NCBI GenBank assembly: GCA_033763735.1
Contig: JANRJY010000053.1
Location: 90,070-154,069 of the forward strand
Origin: JANRJY01 sp033763735
GTDB lineage: Bacteria; Bacteroidota; Bacteroidia; Cytophagales; UBA9547
Direction: 5' to 3'
DNA length: 64,000 nt
Part shown: piece after piece, positions 43,486 to 53,416 of the stretch
Numbering within the stretch: position 1 is the stretch's first letter
How the letters are laid out: each line of letters begins with the position of its first letter
Translations under genes and position numbers: made by a program
The notes under the pieces: generated by a model
Told to the model about the DNA's origin: nothing
Database searches by the model: none
What the model saw: the letters and a program-made list of their open reading frames with translations, nothing else

Positions 43486-44959
43486 ATGCCCAGTCCACAC
43501 CATGTTTCATGTCTTTAATTAATAATCCGTTGCTTTTAAAAATATTTCTTATTTCATCTACTTTATCGTATTGCTTATCTTCTTTTGCTTTTTTGTATAT
43601 ACTAAGAAATTGACTTGCCAATTGTGTAAAAGAACCATCTTTTTCATCAGCCAGACCAAGTACTTCCGTAAAAAATGAATTGTACGTATAAAATAATTTT
43701 TCAAATAACTCTTTAGTTATGCAATGAATATCTTGTTGTTTATTATAAAATGCATTAATAAATTTTGACAAAGTAAACAAATGAGAAATGGCAATTCCAG
43801 TGTTGAAGTCGTCATTCATACCCTCCGATATCTTTTCAATTGCAGTTTTAATTTCTTTGTTTATGGCCTCATTGATTATAATTTCTGAATCTTGCTTAAG
43901 GTTTTTTAAGATTCTGAATGAATTCAATAATTTGTTAAACCCTTTTCCTGATGCTTTAAGGGCCTCGTTTGAAAAATCAAGCGTACTACGGTAATGGGCT
44001 TGCAATACAAAAAAACGAATAGCCATGGGGCTGTATGCCTGTTCTAGCAATTTATGATTTCCGGTAAATAATTCTTGAAGGGTTATAAAGTTACCCAATG
44101 ATTTACCCATTTTTTGACCATTAATGGTAATCATATTATTATGTAACCAATATTTGGAAGGTGTGTGATGATTACAAGCTTTTGATTGAGCAACCTCTGA
44201 CTCGTGATGAGGAAACATCAAATCCATTCCTCCTCCATGAATATCAAAATATTCGCCTAAGTACTTGGCGCTCATAGCACTACACTCAATATGCCAACCC
44301 GGAAATCCTACACTCCATGGGGAATCCCAACGCATAATATGTTCCTCCGATGCTTTTTTCCACAAGGCAAAATCAGCCTGATTTCTTTTTTCACTTTGTC
44401 CGTCAAGTTCACGAGTATTTTGTAGTAAATCTTCAACAATTCTTCCTGAAACTTCTCCATAAGGATTTTTCTCCGCATATTTTTGAATATCAAAGTATAC
44501 TGACCCATGGGATTCATATGCAAATCCATTGGAAATGATTTTGGAAATCATTCTAATTTGTTCCGGAATGTGTCCACTAGCAAGCGGTTCAATACTAGGC
44601 CGTTGAACATTTAGGATATCCATATCCGAATGGTACAAATTCATATATTGTTGTGCAATTTCCATGGGCTCTAATTGTTCGAGCCTGGCTTTTTTTGCAA
44701 TTTTATCTTCGCCTTCATCTGCGTCATTTTCCAAATGCCCAACATCAGTCACATTTCTGACATATCGAACTTTGAATCCTAAATAATTTAAATATCGGTA
44801 AATAATATCAAAAGTGATGGCGCTCCTTGCATGCCCCAAATGTGGTGGCCCATATACGGTTGGTCCACATACATACATACCCACATATGGGGGCTTAATT
44901 GGCACAAATGTTTCCTTTTTCTTACTTAAAGTATTGTAAACGAGCAATTCCGAATTCAT
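43475..44959 (-). CDS. cysS: Cysteinyl-tRNA synthetase
   Basis: CysS charges tRNA-Cys. The 494-residue class I synthetase has the HIGH-type motif PPHLGHARS near 35-43, the KMSKS-type KMGKSLGNF near 280, and zinc ligands in YVCGPTVYG, WHIECSAMS and HHESEVAQS. The DALR-type anticodon domain follows (about 340-490). All residues needed for activity appear to be present. It is the first gene of a two-gene unit with the M28 lipoprotein and is divergent from the GH97 gene. Confidence 0.97.
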   Translation of the reverse strand: MNSELLVYNTLSKKKETFVPIKPPYVGMYVCGPTVYGPPHLGHARSAITFDIIYRYLNYLGFKVRYVRNVTDVGHLENDADEGEDKIAKKARLEQLEPMEIAQQYMNLYHSDMDILNVQRPSIEPLASGHIPEQIRMISKIISNGFAYESHGSVYFDIQKYAEKNPYGEVSGRIVEDLLQNTRELDGQSEKRNQADFALWKKASEEHIMRWDSPWSVGFPGWHIECSAMSAKYLGEYFDIHGGGMDLMFPHHESEVAQSKACNHHTPSKYWLHNNMITINGQKMGKSLGNFITLQELFTGNHKLLEQAYSPMAIRFFVLQAHYRSTLDFSNEALKASGKGFNKLLNSFRILKNLKQDSEIIINEAINKEIKTAIEKISEGMNDDFNTGIAISHLFTLSKFINAFYNKQQDIHCITKELFEKLFYTYNSFFTEVLGLADEKDGSFTQLASQFLSIYKKAKEDKQYDKVDEIRNIFKSNGLLIKDMKHGVDWAYEE

Positions 44960-45060
44960 ACGGCAATATTAGGATAAAAGAAAGAAAAAATAGACATATT
45001 CTTTTTAATAAAACAACGTCTTTTCATTTTTCAATATATATTTGCCTCAATATTAATTTT

Positions 45061-45068
45061 TAATTTTG
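45061..45068 (+). promoter_or_regulatory. Candidate -7 element of the GH97 gene
   Basis: TAATTTTG fits TAnnTTTG and ends 26 bases before the ATG at 45095. A second match, TATATTTG at 45037-45044, lies 24 bases upstream and could be an alternative promoter; its TTTG could also serve as an imperfect -33 element. Confidence 0.5.
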
Positions 45069-45094
45069 TAATTTATTTGAAATCATTTTAAACC

Positions 45095-47047
45095 ATGAAA
45101 AAAATACACTTTCTTTTATTCATCACTTCGTTAATTGGATTGTTTTTTGTACAATGTAATAAAAAACAAGAAGGCACTACCGTTATTTCCATTCCAGCTC
45201 CTGATAGTGTCTTACAATTCAATATTTTTCTGGAACCTTCAAAAAATTCGTTAGTATATAATATTATTTATAATAACGATACTGTGGTAAGAAATTCTCA
45301 AATGGGTTTAATTCGCTCAGATGTGTCATTTGCAGAAGGACTTTCGATTGTAAGTGTTTCAGGTTTAACACAAAAAACAGAGACTTATACAATGGTTGCA
45401 GGCAAAAGAAAACAAAATGCTGCCAATTACAAGGAGACAATTATTACACTCAAAGCTTCTTCTGGAGCTTTACTGAACTTGGTAGCAAGGGTATATAACG
45501 AAGGAATTGCTTTTAGATATATTTTCCCTGAAAACAGTTCGGATTCTTTAACAATAATTAAAGAAACTACTACTTTTTCAATACCTAAAGGAAGAGCTTG
45601 GTTACAACCACATGGATTGCCAACCGGTTGGGGACCTGCTTATGAAGCGTATTATCCTGAAATAGCTGTTGGTCAGGCAGCACCTGACAGTAGCGGATAT
45701 AGTTTCCCTGCTTTATTTAACACAGTTAATAACAAATGGTTGTTAGTAACAGAGGCTGATTTGGAAGGCAATTATTTTGGAGCTCGATTAAACCAAAATT
45801 GTGACAATGGCATTTATGCTATACGCAAACCAATGGTAGGTGATGGATTGGGGACAGGCAATATCTCTCCTGTGTCAGTATTACCATGGCAAATGCCTTG
45901 GAGAACAATCATCATTAGCAATCAAGCAGTTGGAATTGCAAATAGTAATTTGGTACATCATTTGGCAACTCCTTCGAAAGTTAATGATGTAAGTTGGATT
46001 AAACCAGGTCGTGCTTCTTGGAGCTGGTGGGGCGAACATGATAGCCCTAAAGATTTCAAAAGGCTAAAACTGTATGTGGATTTGGCAAAATCATTAGGTT
46101 GGGAATATTCATTGATTGATGCCAATTGGGATTTAATGAAAAATGGAGGTACAATTGAGGATTTGGCAAAATATGCAAATAGCCAGGGTGTAGGCTTGTT
46201 ACTTTGGTATAATTCAGGAGGTCCCCATAACAACGTAACAGAACGTCCACGAGATATAATGAACGATGCAACAAAACGAAAAGAGGAATTTAAGAAACTT
46301 GCTACCTGGGGGGTGAAAGGGGTAAAAATTGATTTCTTCCAATCCGATAAACAAAACTTAATTCAATTATATAGAGACATTTTGCAAGATGCTGCTGAAG
46401 CAAAAATATTAGTTGTTTTCCACGGTTGTACTTTGCCTAGAGGCTGGTCAAGAACATTTCCAAATTTAATGTCCATGGAAGCCATTATGGGAGGAGAACA
46501 ATATAGCTGGCCAAATCCATTTGTTGTGAAAGCAGCTTGGCACAATGCTGTAGTTCCATTCACAAGAAACGTAGTTGGCCCAATGGATTATACACCTGCA
46601 ACTTTCAGTGATTACGAACATGGCCCTCATCAAACAACTAACGCTCATGAATTGGCATTAACGGTACTTTATGAATCAGGAATATTGCATTGGGCAGATA
46701 GAGTGGATTCATATAACAAACAAACTCCCGATATTAAAAAAGTAATGTCAGCCATTCCTGCAGCATGGGATGATACTCAATTTTTGATAGGCGACCCGGG
46801 CAAATTGGTTGTAGTTGCTCGTAAAAGTGGTGATGATTGGTTTGTAGCAGGTATCAATGGAGATTCAACTTCAAAAGAAGTAACTGTAAACTTACCTTTT
46901 ATTAAAGAAAGCAAATCAATGATGCTATATGCAGATGGAACAGCTGGAAGAGACATTGTATATTCACAGTCTACGATTTCAAGTGATGGCAATATTAAAC
47001 TAAACCTGCTGCCAAAAGGTGGTTTTTTGGGATGGATTAAAAAATAG
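45095..47047 (+). CDS. Glycoside hydrolase family 97 lipoprotein
   Basis: The 650-residue product starts with a lipobox (GLFFVQC, Cys21). The three GH97 parts are seen: an N-terminal beta-sandwich (about 30-290; NEGIAFRYIFP, GPAYEAYYPEI), a TIM-barrel core (about 290-560; SWSWWGEHDSPKDF, LLLWYNSGG, GVKGVKIDFFQSD, FHGCTLPRGWSRTFPN, MSMEAIMGGEQ) and a C-terminal beta domain (LVVVARKSGDDWFVAGING). Family members cleave alpha-glucosides (inverting) or alpha-galactosides (retaining). The Asp in KIDF fits the nucleophile of the retaining branch, but this should be tested by alignment. No SusC/SusD genes adjoin, so it is not in an obvious polysaccharide utilisation locus. Confidence 0.9.
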   Translation: MKKIHFLLFITSLIGLFFVQCNKKQEGTTVISIPAPDSVLQFNIFLEPSKNSLVYNIIYNNDTVVRNSQMGLIRSDVSFAEGLSIVSVSGLTQKTETYTMVAGKRKQNAANYKETIITLKASSGALLNLVARVYNEGIAFRYIFPENSSDSLTIIKETTTFSIPKGRAWLQPHGLPTGWGPAYEAYYPEIAVGQAAPDSSGYSFPALFNTVNNKWLLVTEADLEGNYFGARLNQNCDNGIYAIRKPMVGDGLGTGNISPVSVLPWQMPWRTIIISNQAVGIANSNLVHHLATPSKVNDVSWIKPGRASWSWWGEHDSPKDFKRLKLYVDLAKSLGWEYSLIDANWDLMKNGGTIEDLAKYANSQGVGLLLWYNSGGPHNNVTERPRDIMNDATKRKEEFKKLATWGVKGVKIDFFQSDKQNLIQLYRDILQDAAEAKILVVFHGCTLPRGWSRTFPNLMSMEAIMGGEQYSWPNPFVVKAAWHNAVVPFTRNVVGPMDYTPATFSDYEHGPHQTTNAHELALTVLYESGILHWADRVDSYNKQTPDIKKVMSAIPAAWDDTQFLIGDPGKLVVVARKSGDDWFVAGINGDSTSKEVTVNLPFIKESKSMMLYADGTAGRDIVYSQSTISSDGNIKLNLLPKGGFLGWIKK

Positions 47048-47061
47048 TTAGCCCTCAAAAC

Positions 47062-47097
47062 AAAAAAGGTATTATCAGTCGATAATACCTTTTTTTA
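47062..47097. terminator. Bidirectional Rho-independent terminator
   Basis: AAGGTATTATC (47066-47076) pairs with GATAATACCTT (47081-47091) around the four-base loop AGTC. A-rich sequence precedes it and T-rich sequence follows, so it can serve both the GH97 gene and the convergent channel gene. Confidence 0.9.
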
Positions 47098-47117
47098 TTA
47101 TGCTTTTAAAGTAATTA

Positions 47118-49028
47118 TTACTCCTCTGCTAACACTATTATCAAATCTCCTTCTTCGTAGGAAACTTTTTCAGATTTCATTGGATTAAGTACTACTCCGT
47201 AACGTGGACCCACCGTCATAGTACGTTTCAATCTATATCCTAATGCAGTTTCTTTTTTACGAGAAGCCATATCAACAATATGGTAAAAATCAATAGGCTC
47301 GCCAAGTTTAACGTAGTTACTCGCAGGTTTTAAGTAAATTTCCAATCCATCTGCATCAAATAAATCTTCAAAAATGGCAGAAAGCTCATTATTTTCTGAA
47401 AGTTGCGCAAGTACCAAAGAGATAATCTGGTCACTAATGATAAAATCATCTGCCTTTGAAGCATCAGCTAAATCACGATTTTTTATGTCGAGCATTTCAC
47501 TTACGATATTAAAGCTTTTGCCCATTTTCTCTCCAATGTCTCTTATATACATCAAAGTAATCAAAGTAATTGCATCGGCCTCTTGAGTACCATAAGTATC
47601 TGAGTAGCTAAGTATTATAATGTAATCGTAATAAGCCAAATCTAATTTGTTCAACATGGCTTTATCATTAATATCACCTTTTTTGTACTTGACTCTTTGG
47701 TTTGGTGTTTTAGCATCTAAGTCCAAAACTTGCTCTTCGAGGTTATCGCCTTCAGCAACAATTAACACTTCCGATCCATTTTCAACATAATTATCTAACT
47801 CTCTAACTATGATGCTTAAATTCCGATTCCAACCCAAAATCAGTGTTTTTTGCAGCCCTTGGCTTCGGTTTTTTTTACGAATTAGACTTTTATCAATATC
47901 TCCGGCCTGATATTCAATATGTTTAGGTTTGAATTCTAACTCATTATCGTCTTCAGCAATTACAATTAGCTTGTCATTGATTCCAAAAACTGTTTTTAGA
48001 GGTGGACTTAAAATTATTTGACCATCTTCTTTCCTGATTCCAAGAGCAATCACATCTTCAAAAGCGAATAATGCTTCTTGAAAAGTATGTCCGGCAAGGT
48101 TTTTTACAGGCAAAATATACATCTCAACACCGTCAAAATCTATCAAATCGCCATATATAACACTTAGTCCCGCTTGTCGGCTGGTTTGAACCGTGATTTT
48201 AGAAATGATGTCATTGGAAACAACCACTGTTACTTCATCTTTTCCTACTATTTTTGCGATTTCACGATTGACCTCATCTTTTATTTCGGCAATAATGTTG
48301 TATTTGCCTTCTTTTCTTTGGGCATTATTAACAATGGCCATTATAGTTTTGATAACATAAGCATCTGATTTGGAATCGTCAGGCTGCATGATTATGATTG
48401 ATTTTGCCGTGTTTAGGTTTGCAACCATTATTTCGTTAGGGTCACGAGGGTTACCATGGCGAAAAATCACTTTCATTTTTCCGGTATTTCCAAGGCGTTG
48501 CTTCAAATCGTCCTTCATCATATCAATATTTTCGTCAGCAAGAATAACAACACAGCTTCTGAACTGATTTTCATTTGCAATTCTAAGCTCATTCACAATG
48601 GAATACACTTTGTTAGACCAACCTAAAATCACGGTATGATTTTCTTCCAATACCATGGAACGTCCTTTTTTAAGTTCCTCAATCTTCTCCGAAAAACCTG
48701 TGTTAAGAATTGAAACTAAGGACGAAACTAAAAATATACCGATGAAAGTTGTAATCAATGTAGCCAAACGCAAATGCCAGCTATCATCCCCGGTAAGTGT
48801 CCCTTGGTCAATAACGTGCATCAAACTAGTCCAATATGCTTCGTGAAACGACATGGTTACGCCAGCATCGTCCTGTACATTGAGTATAAATAAGATAACT
48901 GCGGTCACTAATGCAGTAAGCAAGAAAATTAAAAATAATGCTGCAATTAAAGATGCAGTTCCCTGCATCACAACATTGTCGAAATAATATCGGACACGCT
49001 GACCTAAAGTAATTTTATAACTAGCCAT
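47118..49028 (-). CDS. CASTOR/POLLUX-like ion channel with RCK/TrkA-N domains
   Basis: The 636-residue product has two membrane helices (about 22-50 and 85-108) around a pore segment SLMHVIDQGTLTGD, followed by two large nucleotide-binding halves. Each contains an RCK/TrkA-N-like beta strand and loop: HTVILGWSNKVYSIVNEL near 131 and KTLILGWNRNLSIIVREL near 392. That is the design of CASTOR/POLLUX-related channels, where the filter differs from the GYG of ordinary potassium channels. It would sit in the inner membrane and be gated by ligand binding to the cytoplasmic ring. Ion selectivity cannot be told from sequence. It is the last gene of the bioD-bioA-metG run. Confidence 0.87.
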   Translation of the reverse strand: MASYKITLGQRVRYYFDNVVMQGTASLIAALFLIFLLTALVTAVILFILNVQDDAGVTMSFHEAYWTSLMHVIDQGTLTGDDSWHLRLATLITTFIGIFLVSSLVSILNTGFSEKIEELKKGRSMVLEENHTVILGWSNKVYSIVNELRIANENQFRSCVVILADENIDMMKDDLKQRLGNTGKMKVIFRHGNPRDPNEIMVANLNTAKSIIIMQPDDSKSDAYVIKTIMAIVNNAQRKEGKYNIIAEIKDEVNREIAKIVGKDEVTVVVSNDIISKITVQTSRQAGLSVIYGDLIDFDGVEMYILPVKNLAGHTFQEALFAFEDVIALGIRKEDGQIILSPPLKTVFGINDKLIVIAEDDNELEFKPKHIEYQAGDIDKSLIRKKNRSQGLQKTLILGWNRNLSIIVRELDNYVENGSEVLIVAEGDNLEEQVLDLDAKTPNQRVKYKKGDINDKAMLNKLDLAYYDYIIILSYSDTYGTQEADAITLITLMYIRDIGEKMGKSFNIVSEMLDIKNRDLADASKADDFIISDQIISLVLAQLSENNELSAIFEDLFDADGLEIYLKPASNYVKLGEPIDFYHIVDMASRKKETALGYRLKRTMTVGPRYGVVLNPMKSEKVSYEEGDLIIVLAEE

Positions 49029-49165
49029 TTTTTAGAAATTCTTTTGATAATTAAATAGGAAATAGAAAGCCCTAATCACCGCCAAATTGATAAAACAATC
49101 TTGAAAAATCTAACTTTAGTACTTTTTTTTGCCCATTTTGTGGATAAATCAATAAAAAATGTGGA

Positions 49166-51304
49166 TTATTTTATTATACTACCATTCTTTACATTGATTT
49201 CCGGAGAAACGAATACAAGTTTTCCATCTGAATTTTCGGCCAATAATATCATCCCTTGCGATTCAATTCCTCTTAATTTGCGTGGTTCCAGATTAACCAA
49301 TACGGATACTTGCTTGCCTATTAATTCTTCAGTATTGAAATATTGTGCAATACCACTTACTATAGTTCTAACTTCTTCACCAATATCAACCGTTAACTTT
49401 AATAATTTATCCGCTTTTTCAACTTTCTCCGCTGTCAAAACAGTTCCTACACGGATATCCATTGCACTGAATTGGTCGTAGGTAATTGATGATTTATTAC
49501 TTTGAATTTCCGCAGTTTGGCTTGAGCTAGACTTAGCTTGATTTTCATTTTTTGTGATCAAATTACTTTCAACGAATGATTGTAATTGTAATCGATAAAT
49601 CTGTTTCTCAACTTTTTCGTCCTCAATTTTTTCAAATAGCAATTCAGAATTTCCTAACTGATGACCTGGACGAACAAAGGAATTATTTGGCCAAGCAGAT
49701 TTCTGTATTTTAAGCATATTAGCTAATTTCTGAGCAAAAAATGGCAAGAAAGGCTCAAATAAATTGACTAACGCTCCTGTTATTTGAATAGATGCGAATA
49801 TGATATCCCTTGTCTTTTCAGGGTCCGTTTTAATAAGTTTCCAAGGTTCATTATCTGCTAGATATTTGTTTCCAAATCTTGCCAATTCCATTGCCTGAAA
49901 TAATGCATCTCTGAACTTAAATGTTTGAATTAATTGTGCTGTTTTACTTTTGTTTTCGTTAATGATGGTTGCAAAATAATTACTGTCATATTTGTCAGTC
50001 GGTTGAGGAACAATTCCTTCATAATATTTTTCCGTCAATACGAGCACTCTATTTACAAAATTCCCCAATATACCAACCAGCTCACTATTATTGGCAGTTT
50101 GAAAATCTTTCCAGGTGAAATTATTGTCTTTTGTTTCAGGGGCATTTGAAATTAGAAAATACCTAAGTGCATCTTGCTGTCCAGGGAATTGTTCCAAATA
50201 ATCATCTGCCCATACTGCCCAATTGCGAGAGGTTGATATTTTATTCCCTTCCAAATTTAAAAATTCGTTCGCAGGTACTTCATCTGCCACCTTGTAACCT
50301 CCATGTACATGACACATGGCAGGAAAAATGAGCGTATGGAATACGATATTATCCTTTCCAATGAAATGAATCAATTCAGAAGAATTCCAGTAATCTTCAG
50401 CCTTGAGTCCTTGAAAAGAATCTTTTCTTGGTGACCTGATTCCCACATTATACTTTTTGAGATACTCTTGATCCGTATGCTTATCAAAATACTCTTTCAT
50501 CATGGAAATGTAACCAATAGGTGCATCGAACCACACATACATGACCTTGCCTTCTGTGTTTTCAACAGGAAGTTTAATTCCCCAATCCAAATCACGTGTC
50601 ATAGCCCTAGGTTTAAGTCCTTCCTTTAGCCATGACTTGCATTGACCCAATACATTGGCTTTCCATTGTGGATGGGCATCAACATATCCATTCAAAAACT
50701 CCTCTTGTATTTTGTCTAAAGGTAAATACCAATTTTTTGTGGCCTTCTTAATTGGTTTTTCACCACTTAATGCAGAATGAGGATTGATTAATTCATCAGG
50801 ACTTAATGTGCTTCCGCAACGTTCACATTGGTCGCCATATGCTTTGTCATTGGCACATACCGGACAAGTACCTATAATGTATCGATCAGCCAAAAATTTC
50901 TGTGCTTTTGGGTCATAAAACTGCTCCGATTCTATTTCCGTAAAGGCTCCTTTATCATAAAGCGTTTTGAAGAATTTTTGTGAAGTTTCATGATGAACGG
51001 GGTTGCTTGTACGAGAGTAAATATCGGGTGAAATCCCAAAACCCTCAAACGTGTTTTTGATTATGCCATGATACTTATCTACAACTTGCTGAGGCGTTAC
51101 TCCTTCTTTATCAGCTTTAATGGTAATTGGCACACCGTGTTCATCAGAACCGGTTACAAAAAGCACATCCGCCCCAGTGGCTCGCAAATAGCGAACATAT
51201 ACATCGGCAGGCAGATAGCAACCGGCTAAGTGACCTATGTGGACAGGGCCGTTTGCATATAACAAAGCAGCAGTAACAGTATATCGTTTTGGAGTATGAT
51301 TCAT
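49166..51304 (-). CDS. metG: Methionyl-tRNA synthetase with C-terminal tRNA-binding domain
   Basis: The ATG at 51304 gives 712 residues. The catalytic core has the HIGH motif in ANGPVHIGHLAG near 16-27, the KMSKS-type KISTS near 353, and a zinc knuckle with CPVCANDKAYGDQCERCGS. The anticodon domain has TWKDFQTANNSELVGILGNFVNR. The last about 110 residues (DQFSAMDIRVGTVLTAEKV, ANLEPRKLRGIESQGMIL) form the Trbp111/EMAP-like tRNA-binding domain that mediates dimerisation. Length and order are typical of Bacteroidota. Confidence 0.97.
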   Translation of the reverse strand: MNHTPKRYTVTAALLYANGPVHIGHLAGCYLPADVYVRYLRATGADVLFVTGSDEHGVPITIKADKEGVTPQQVVDKYHGIIKNTFEGFGISPDIYSRTSNPVHHETSQKFFKTLYDKGAFTEIESEQFYDPKAQKFLADRYIIGTCPVCANDKAYGDQCERCGSTLSPDELINPHSALSGEKPIKKATKNWYLPLDKIQEEFLNGYVDAHPQWKANVLGQCKSWLKEGLKPRAMTRDLDWGIKLPVENTEGKVMYVWFDAPIGYISMMKEYFDKHTDQEYLKKYNVGIRSPRKDSFQGLKAEDYWNSSELIHFIGKDNIVFHTLIFPAMCHVHGGYKVADEVPANEFLNLEGNKISTSRNWAVWADDYLEQFPGQQDALRYFLISNAPETKDNNFTWKDFQTANNSELVGILGNFVNRVLVLTEKYYEGIVPQPTDKYDSNYFATIINENKSKTAQLIQTFKFRDALFQAMELARFGNKYLADNEPWKLIKTDPEKTRDIIFASIQITGALVNLFEPFLPFFAQKLANMLKIQKSAWPNNSFVRPGHQLGNSELLFEKIEDEKVEKQIYRLQLQSFVESNLITKNENQAKSSSSQTAEIQSNKSSITYDQFSAMDIRVGTVLTAEKVEKADKLLKLTVDIGEEVRTIVSGIAQYFNTEELIGKQVSVLVNLEPRKLRGIESQGMILLAENSDGKLVFVSPEINVKNGSIIK

Positions 51305-51356
51305 AGCTGAAAAGAGGCGCAAATTACGCCAGAAAAAAGAGTTTAAAAACCAAAAT

Positions 51357-52616
51357 TTATATTTCTGATATTACTTCTTCAATTTGACGATACACATATC
51401 GCAATTGTTTTTCAGTAATAATATAAGGAGGAAGAATATAAATGGTGTTCCCTAAGGGGCGCAATAGCACATTTCTTTTCAAAAATGCAAGATATAATTG
51501 ATCCCGAAGTTTGTTGAAATAAGAACGCTCATCGCCAATCTCAAATGCCAAAATAGTACCCAACACTCGAACATTGGAAACATTTTTGAGATGGGAAAAA
51601 AGCGGTATTTGTTCTTTATGTAATTGATTGATGAATGTAATTTGATTCATGCATTCCGGTCGCATCAGCAATCGTATACTTTCGTTCGCTGCAGCACAAG
51701 CTAAAGGATTGGCAGTATATGAATGTCCATGTAGAAAAAGTTTTTCGACCTCTTTGGTTTGAAATGCCTCATATATTTTGGCATTACTCAAAGTGGCCCC
51801 CAAAGGCAGGTATCCTCCGGTAATACCTTTTGACAAACAAATAATATCCGGCTGAGAATCAATATATTCTGAGGCAAATAATTTTCCGGTACGCCCAAAA
51901 CCCGTCATCACCTCATCAGCAATACATATTATTTGTTGACTTTGAAAAATATTTACCAGTTTTTCCAACACATTTGGTTCATATATGCGCATTCCCGCAC
52001 TACCCTGAATTAATGGCTCATATATAAATGCTGCAATTTCATTACTTAAAGCAATTTTTGAAACGTTTTGCCAATACGCCTCATCAGTGTTCGAAGGAAA
52101 AGGTATGTATATCACATCAAAAAGTAATGATTCGAATGGTTTTGAAAAAGTATTTCGAGCCCCAACTGACATTGCCCCAAAGGTATCACCATGATAGCTT
52201 CCTTCAATTGCCACAACTTTTTGTCGTGGGTTATTATTATTATGCCAATACTGAAAAGACATTTTCAATGCAACCTCAACAGAAGTGCTGCCGTTATCCG
52301 AAAAAAACACCTTTGACATATTGCCGGGAGTGATTTTAATCAAGGATTCTGCAAGTTTAATAGCTGGTTCATGAGTGAACCCTGCAAATATTACGTGCTC
52401 TAAATATCGCAACTGTTTTGATACCGCTTTGCTTATCAATGGATTACGGTGCCCATGAATATTGACCCACCAGCTTGAAATAGCATCTATAATTTTTCGC
52501 CCATCGTTGGTATGCAAATACACACCTGTTGCTTTTTTTATAAATTCGTTTTGTTGCAGATCAATAACATCAAATGGATGCCATATGTATTGATGGTCTT
52601 TTTGAATTTTGTTCAA
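51357..52616 (-). CDS. bioA: Adenosylmethionine-8-amino-7-oxononanoate aminotransferase
   Basis: BioA makes 7,8-diaminopelargonate using S-adenosylmethionine as amino donor. The 419-residue class III aminotransferase shows IWHPFDVIDLQQ at the start, SSWWVNIHGHRNP near 47-59, the FSDNGSTSVEVALKMSFQYW segment, IADEVMTGFGRTG near 230, and the PLP lysine in CLSKGITGGYLPLGATL near 265. The SSWW and HG-H-x-x-P elements are specific for BioA among related enzymes. It follows bioD after 47 bases in the same direction. BioF, bioB and bioC/H are not in the window. Confidence 0.95.
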   Translation of the reverse strand: MNKIQKDHQYIWHPFDVIDLQQNEFIKKATGVYLHTNDGRKIIDAISSWWVNIHGHRNPLISKAVSKQLRYLEHVIFAGFTHEPAIKLAESLIKITPGNMSKVFFSDNGSTSVEVALKMSFQYWHNNNNPRQKVVAIEGSYHGDTFGAMSVGARNTFSKPFESLLFDVIYIPFPSNTDEAYWQNVSKIALSNEIAAFIYEPLIQGSAGMRIYEPNVLEKLVNIFQSQQIICIADEVMTGFGRTGKLFASEYIDSQPDIICLSKGITGGYLPLGATLSNAKIYEAFQTKEVEKLFLHGHSYTANPLACAAANESIRLLMRPECMNQITFINQLHKEQIPLFSHLKNVSNVRVLGTILAFEIGDERSYFNKLRDQLYLAFLKRNVLLRPLGNTIYILPPYIITEKQLRYVYRQIEEVISEI

Positions 52617-52663
52617 AGGGAGTATCTGTTCAGATAAGGTTTATGCTACAAATATAATTTCTT

Positions 52664-53278
52664 TCAACTCCAATTGATTTCACCGGCAAGTGATTTAATT
52701 TGAATTTTTGAAATCTCTTTCAATTGAGGCACTCGTAAAAGCACTTTTAACCCGGTGTATTTCTCTATTACTTTTTCACTAGCCGGAGTCGAATTTCCAT
52801 TAAATATGATTCCTTTTATTGACAATCCTCTTCTGTTTAATTCATTGACAGTCAATAAAGTATGATTAATACTACCTAAGTACAAATTTGAAACCAACAC
52901 AATTTCTGCATCAAACTTTTGAGCCAAATCAATAACAAAATCACATTTATAATTCAATGGAACCATCACGCCTCCTGCTCCTTCAATTATGAGTTTGTTT
53001 TTGGTTTTTGGTAATTCAAAATCGGATAATTTGATTTGAATTCCTTCAATTTCCGCTGCTGCATGAGGAGATGCCGGTGTTTTTAAAATATATCTTTCGG
53101 GATGTAATTTTGAAACTTTGTTTGATATTAAAGAAGCAACAGTTTCTCTATCAATTTCTTCTGTGCCTGCTTGAATTGGCTTCCAATAATCCGCCTTTAA
53201 AGCCTCAGTTAATATAGCTGAGCATACGGTTTTACCACAACCGGTGCCAATAGCCGTAACGAAAATGGGTTGGTTCAT
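52664..53278 (-). CDS. bioD: Dethiobiotin synthase
   Basis: BioD closes the ureido ring of dethiobiotin with ATP and CO2. The ATG at 53278 gives 204 residues starting PIFVTAIGTGCGKTVCSAIL, in which GTGCGKT is the P-loop, slightly different from the common GTDTGVGKT form. Further family landmarks are YWKPIQAGTE, SPHAAAEIEG, IIEGAGGVMVPL and IVLVSNLYLGSINHTLLT. Upstream extension to 53320 would add residues without homology. It is first of the bioD-bioA pair and divergent from the second MORN-repeat gene. Confidence 0.93.
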   Translation of the reverse strand: MNQPIFVTAIGTGCGKTVCSAILTEALKADYWKPIQAGTEEIDRETVASLISNKVSKLHPERYILKTPASPHAAAEIEGIQIKLSDFELPKTKNKLIIEGAGGVMVPLNYKCDFVIDLAQKFDAEIVLVSNLYLGSINHTLLTVNELNRRGLSIKGIIFNGNSTPASEKVIEKYTGLKVLLRVPQLKEISKIQIKSLAGEINWS

Positions 53279-53369
53279 CAATTTAATAGTTTTAATTTGT
53301 TCAAATATGAACCTATCCATTGGTAATTCGTATCATCAATTAATAATTTATTAGATGCTTACAAATACA

Positions 53370-53400
53370 TTGCAGCCCTAACTAATATTTCATAATTTTG
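53370..53400 (+). promoter_or_regulatory. Promoter of the second MORN-repeat gene
   Basis: TTG (53370-53372) and TAATTTTG (53393-53400) are 20 bases apart, matching the Bacteroidota -33/-7 arrangement. The TTG start codon lies 16 bases after the -7 element. The TTGCAGCCCTAAC around the -33 site resembles the region after the cysN -7 element. Confidence 0.6.
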
Positions 53401-53416
53401 ATTTTGATTATATTTA

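Noticed and set aside
49101..49481. 126-codon plus-strand frame at the 3' end of metG.
   Set aside because: It lies antisense to the conserved tRNA-binding domain of MetG and has no family features; a shadow frame.
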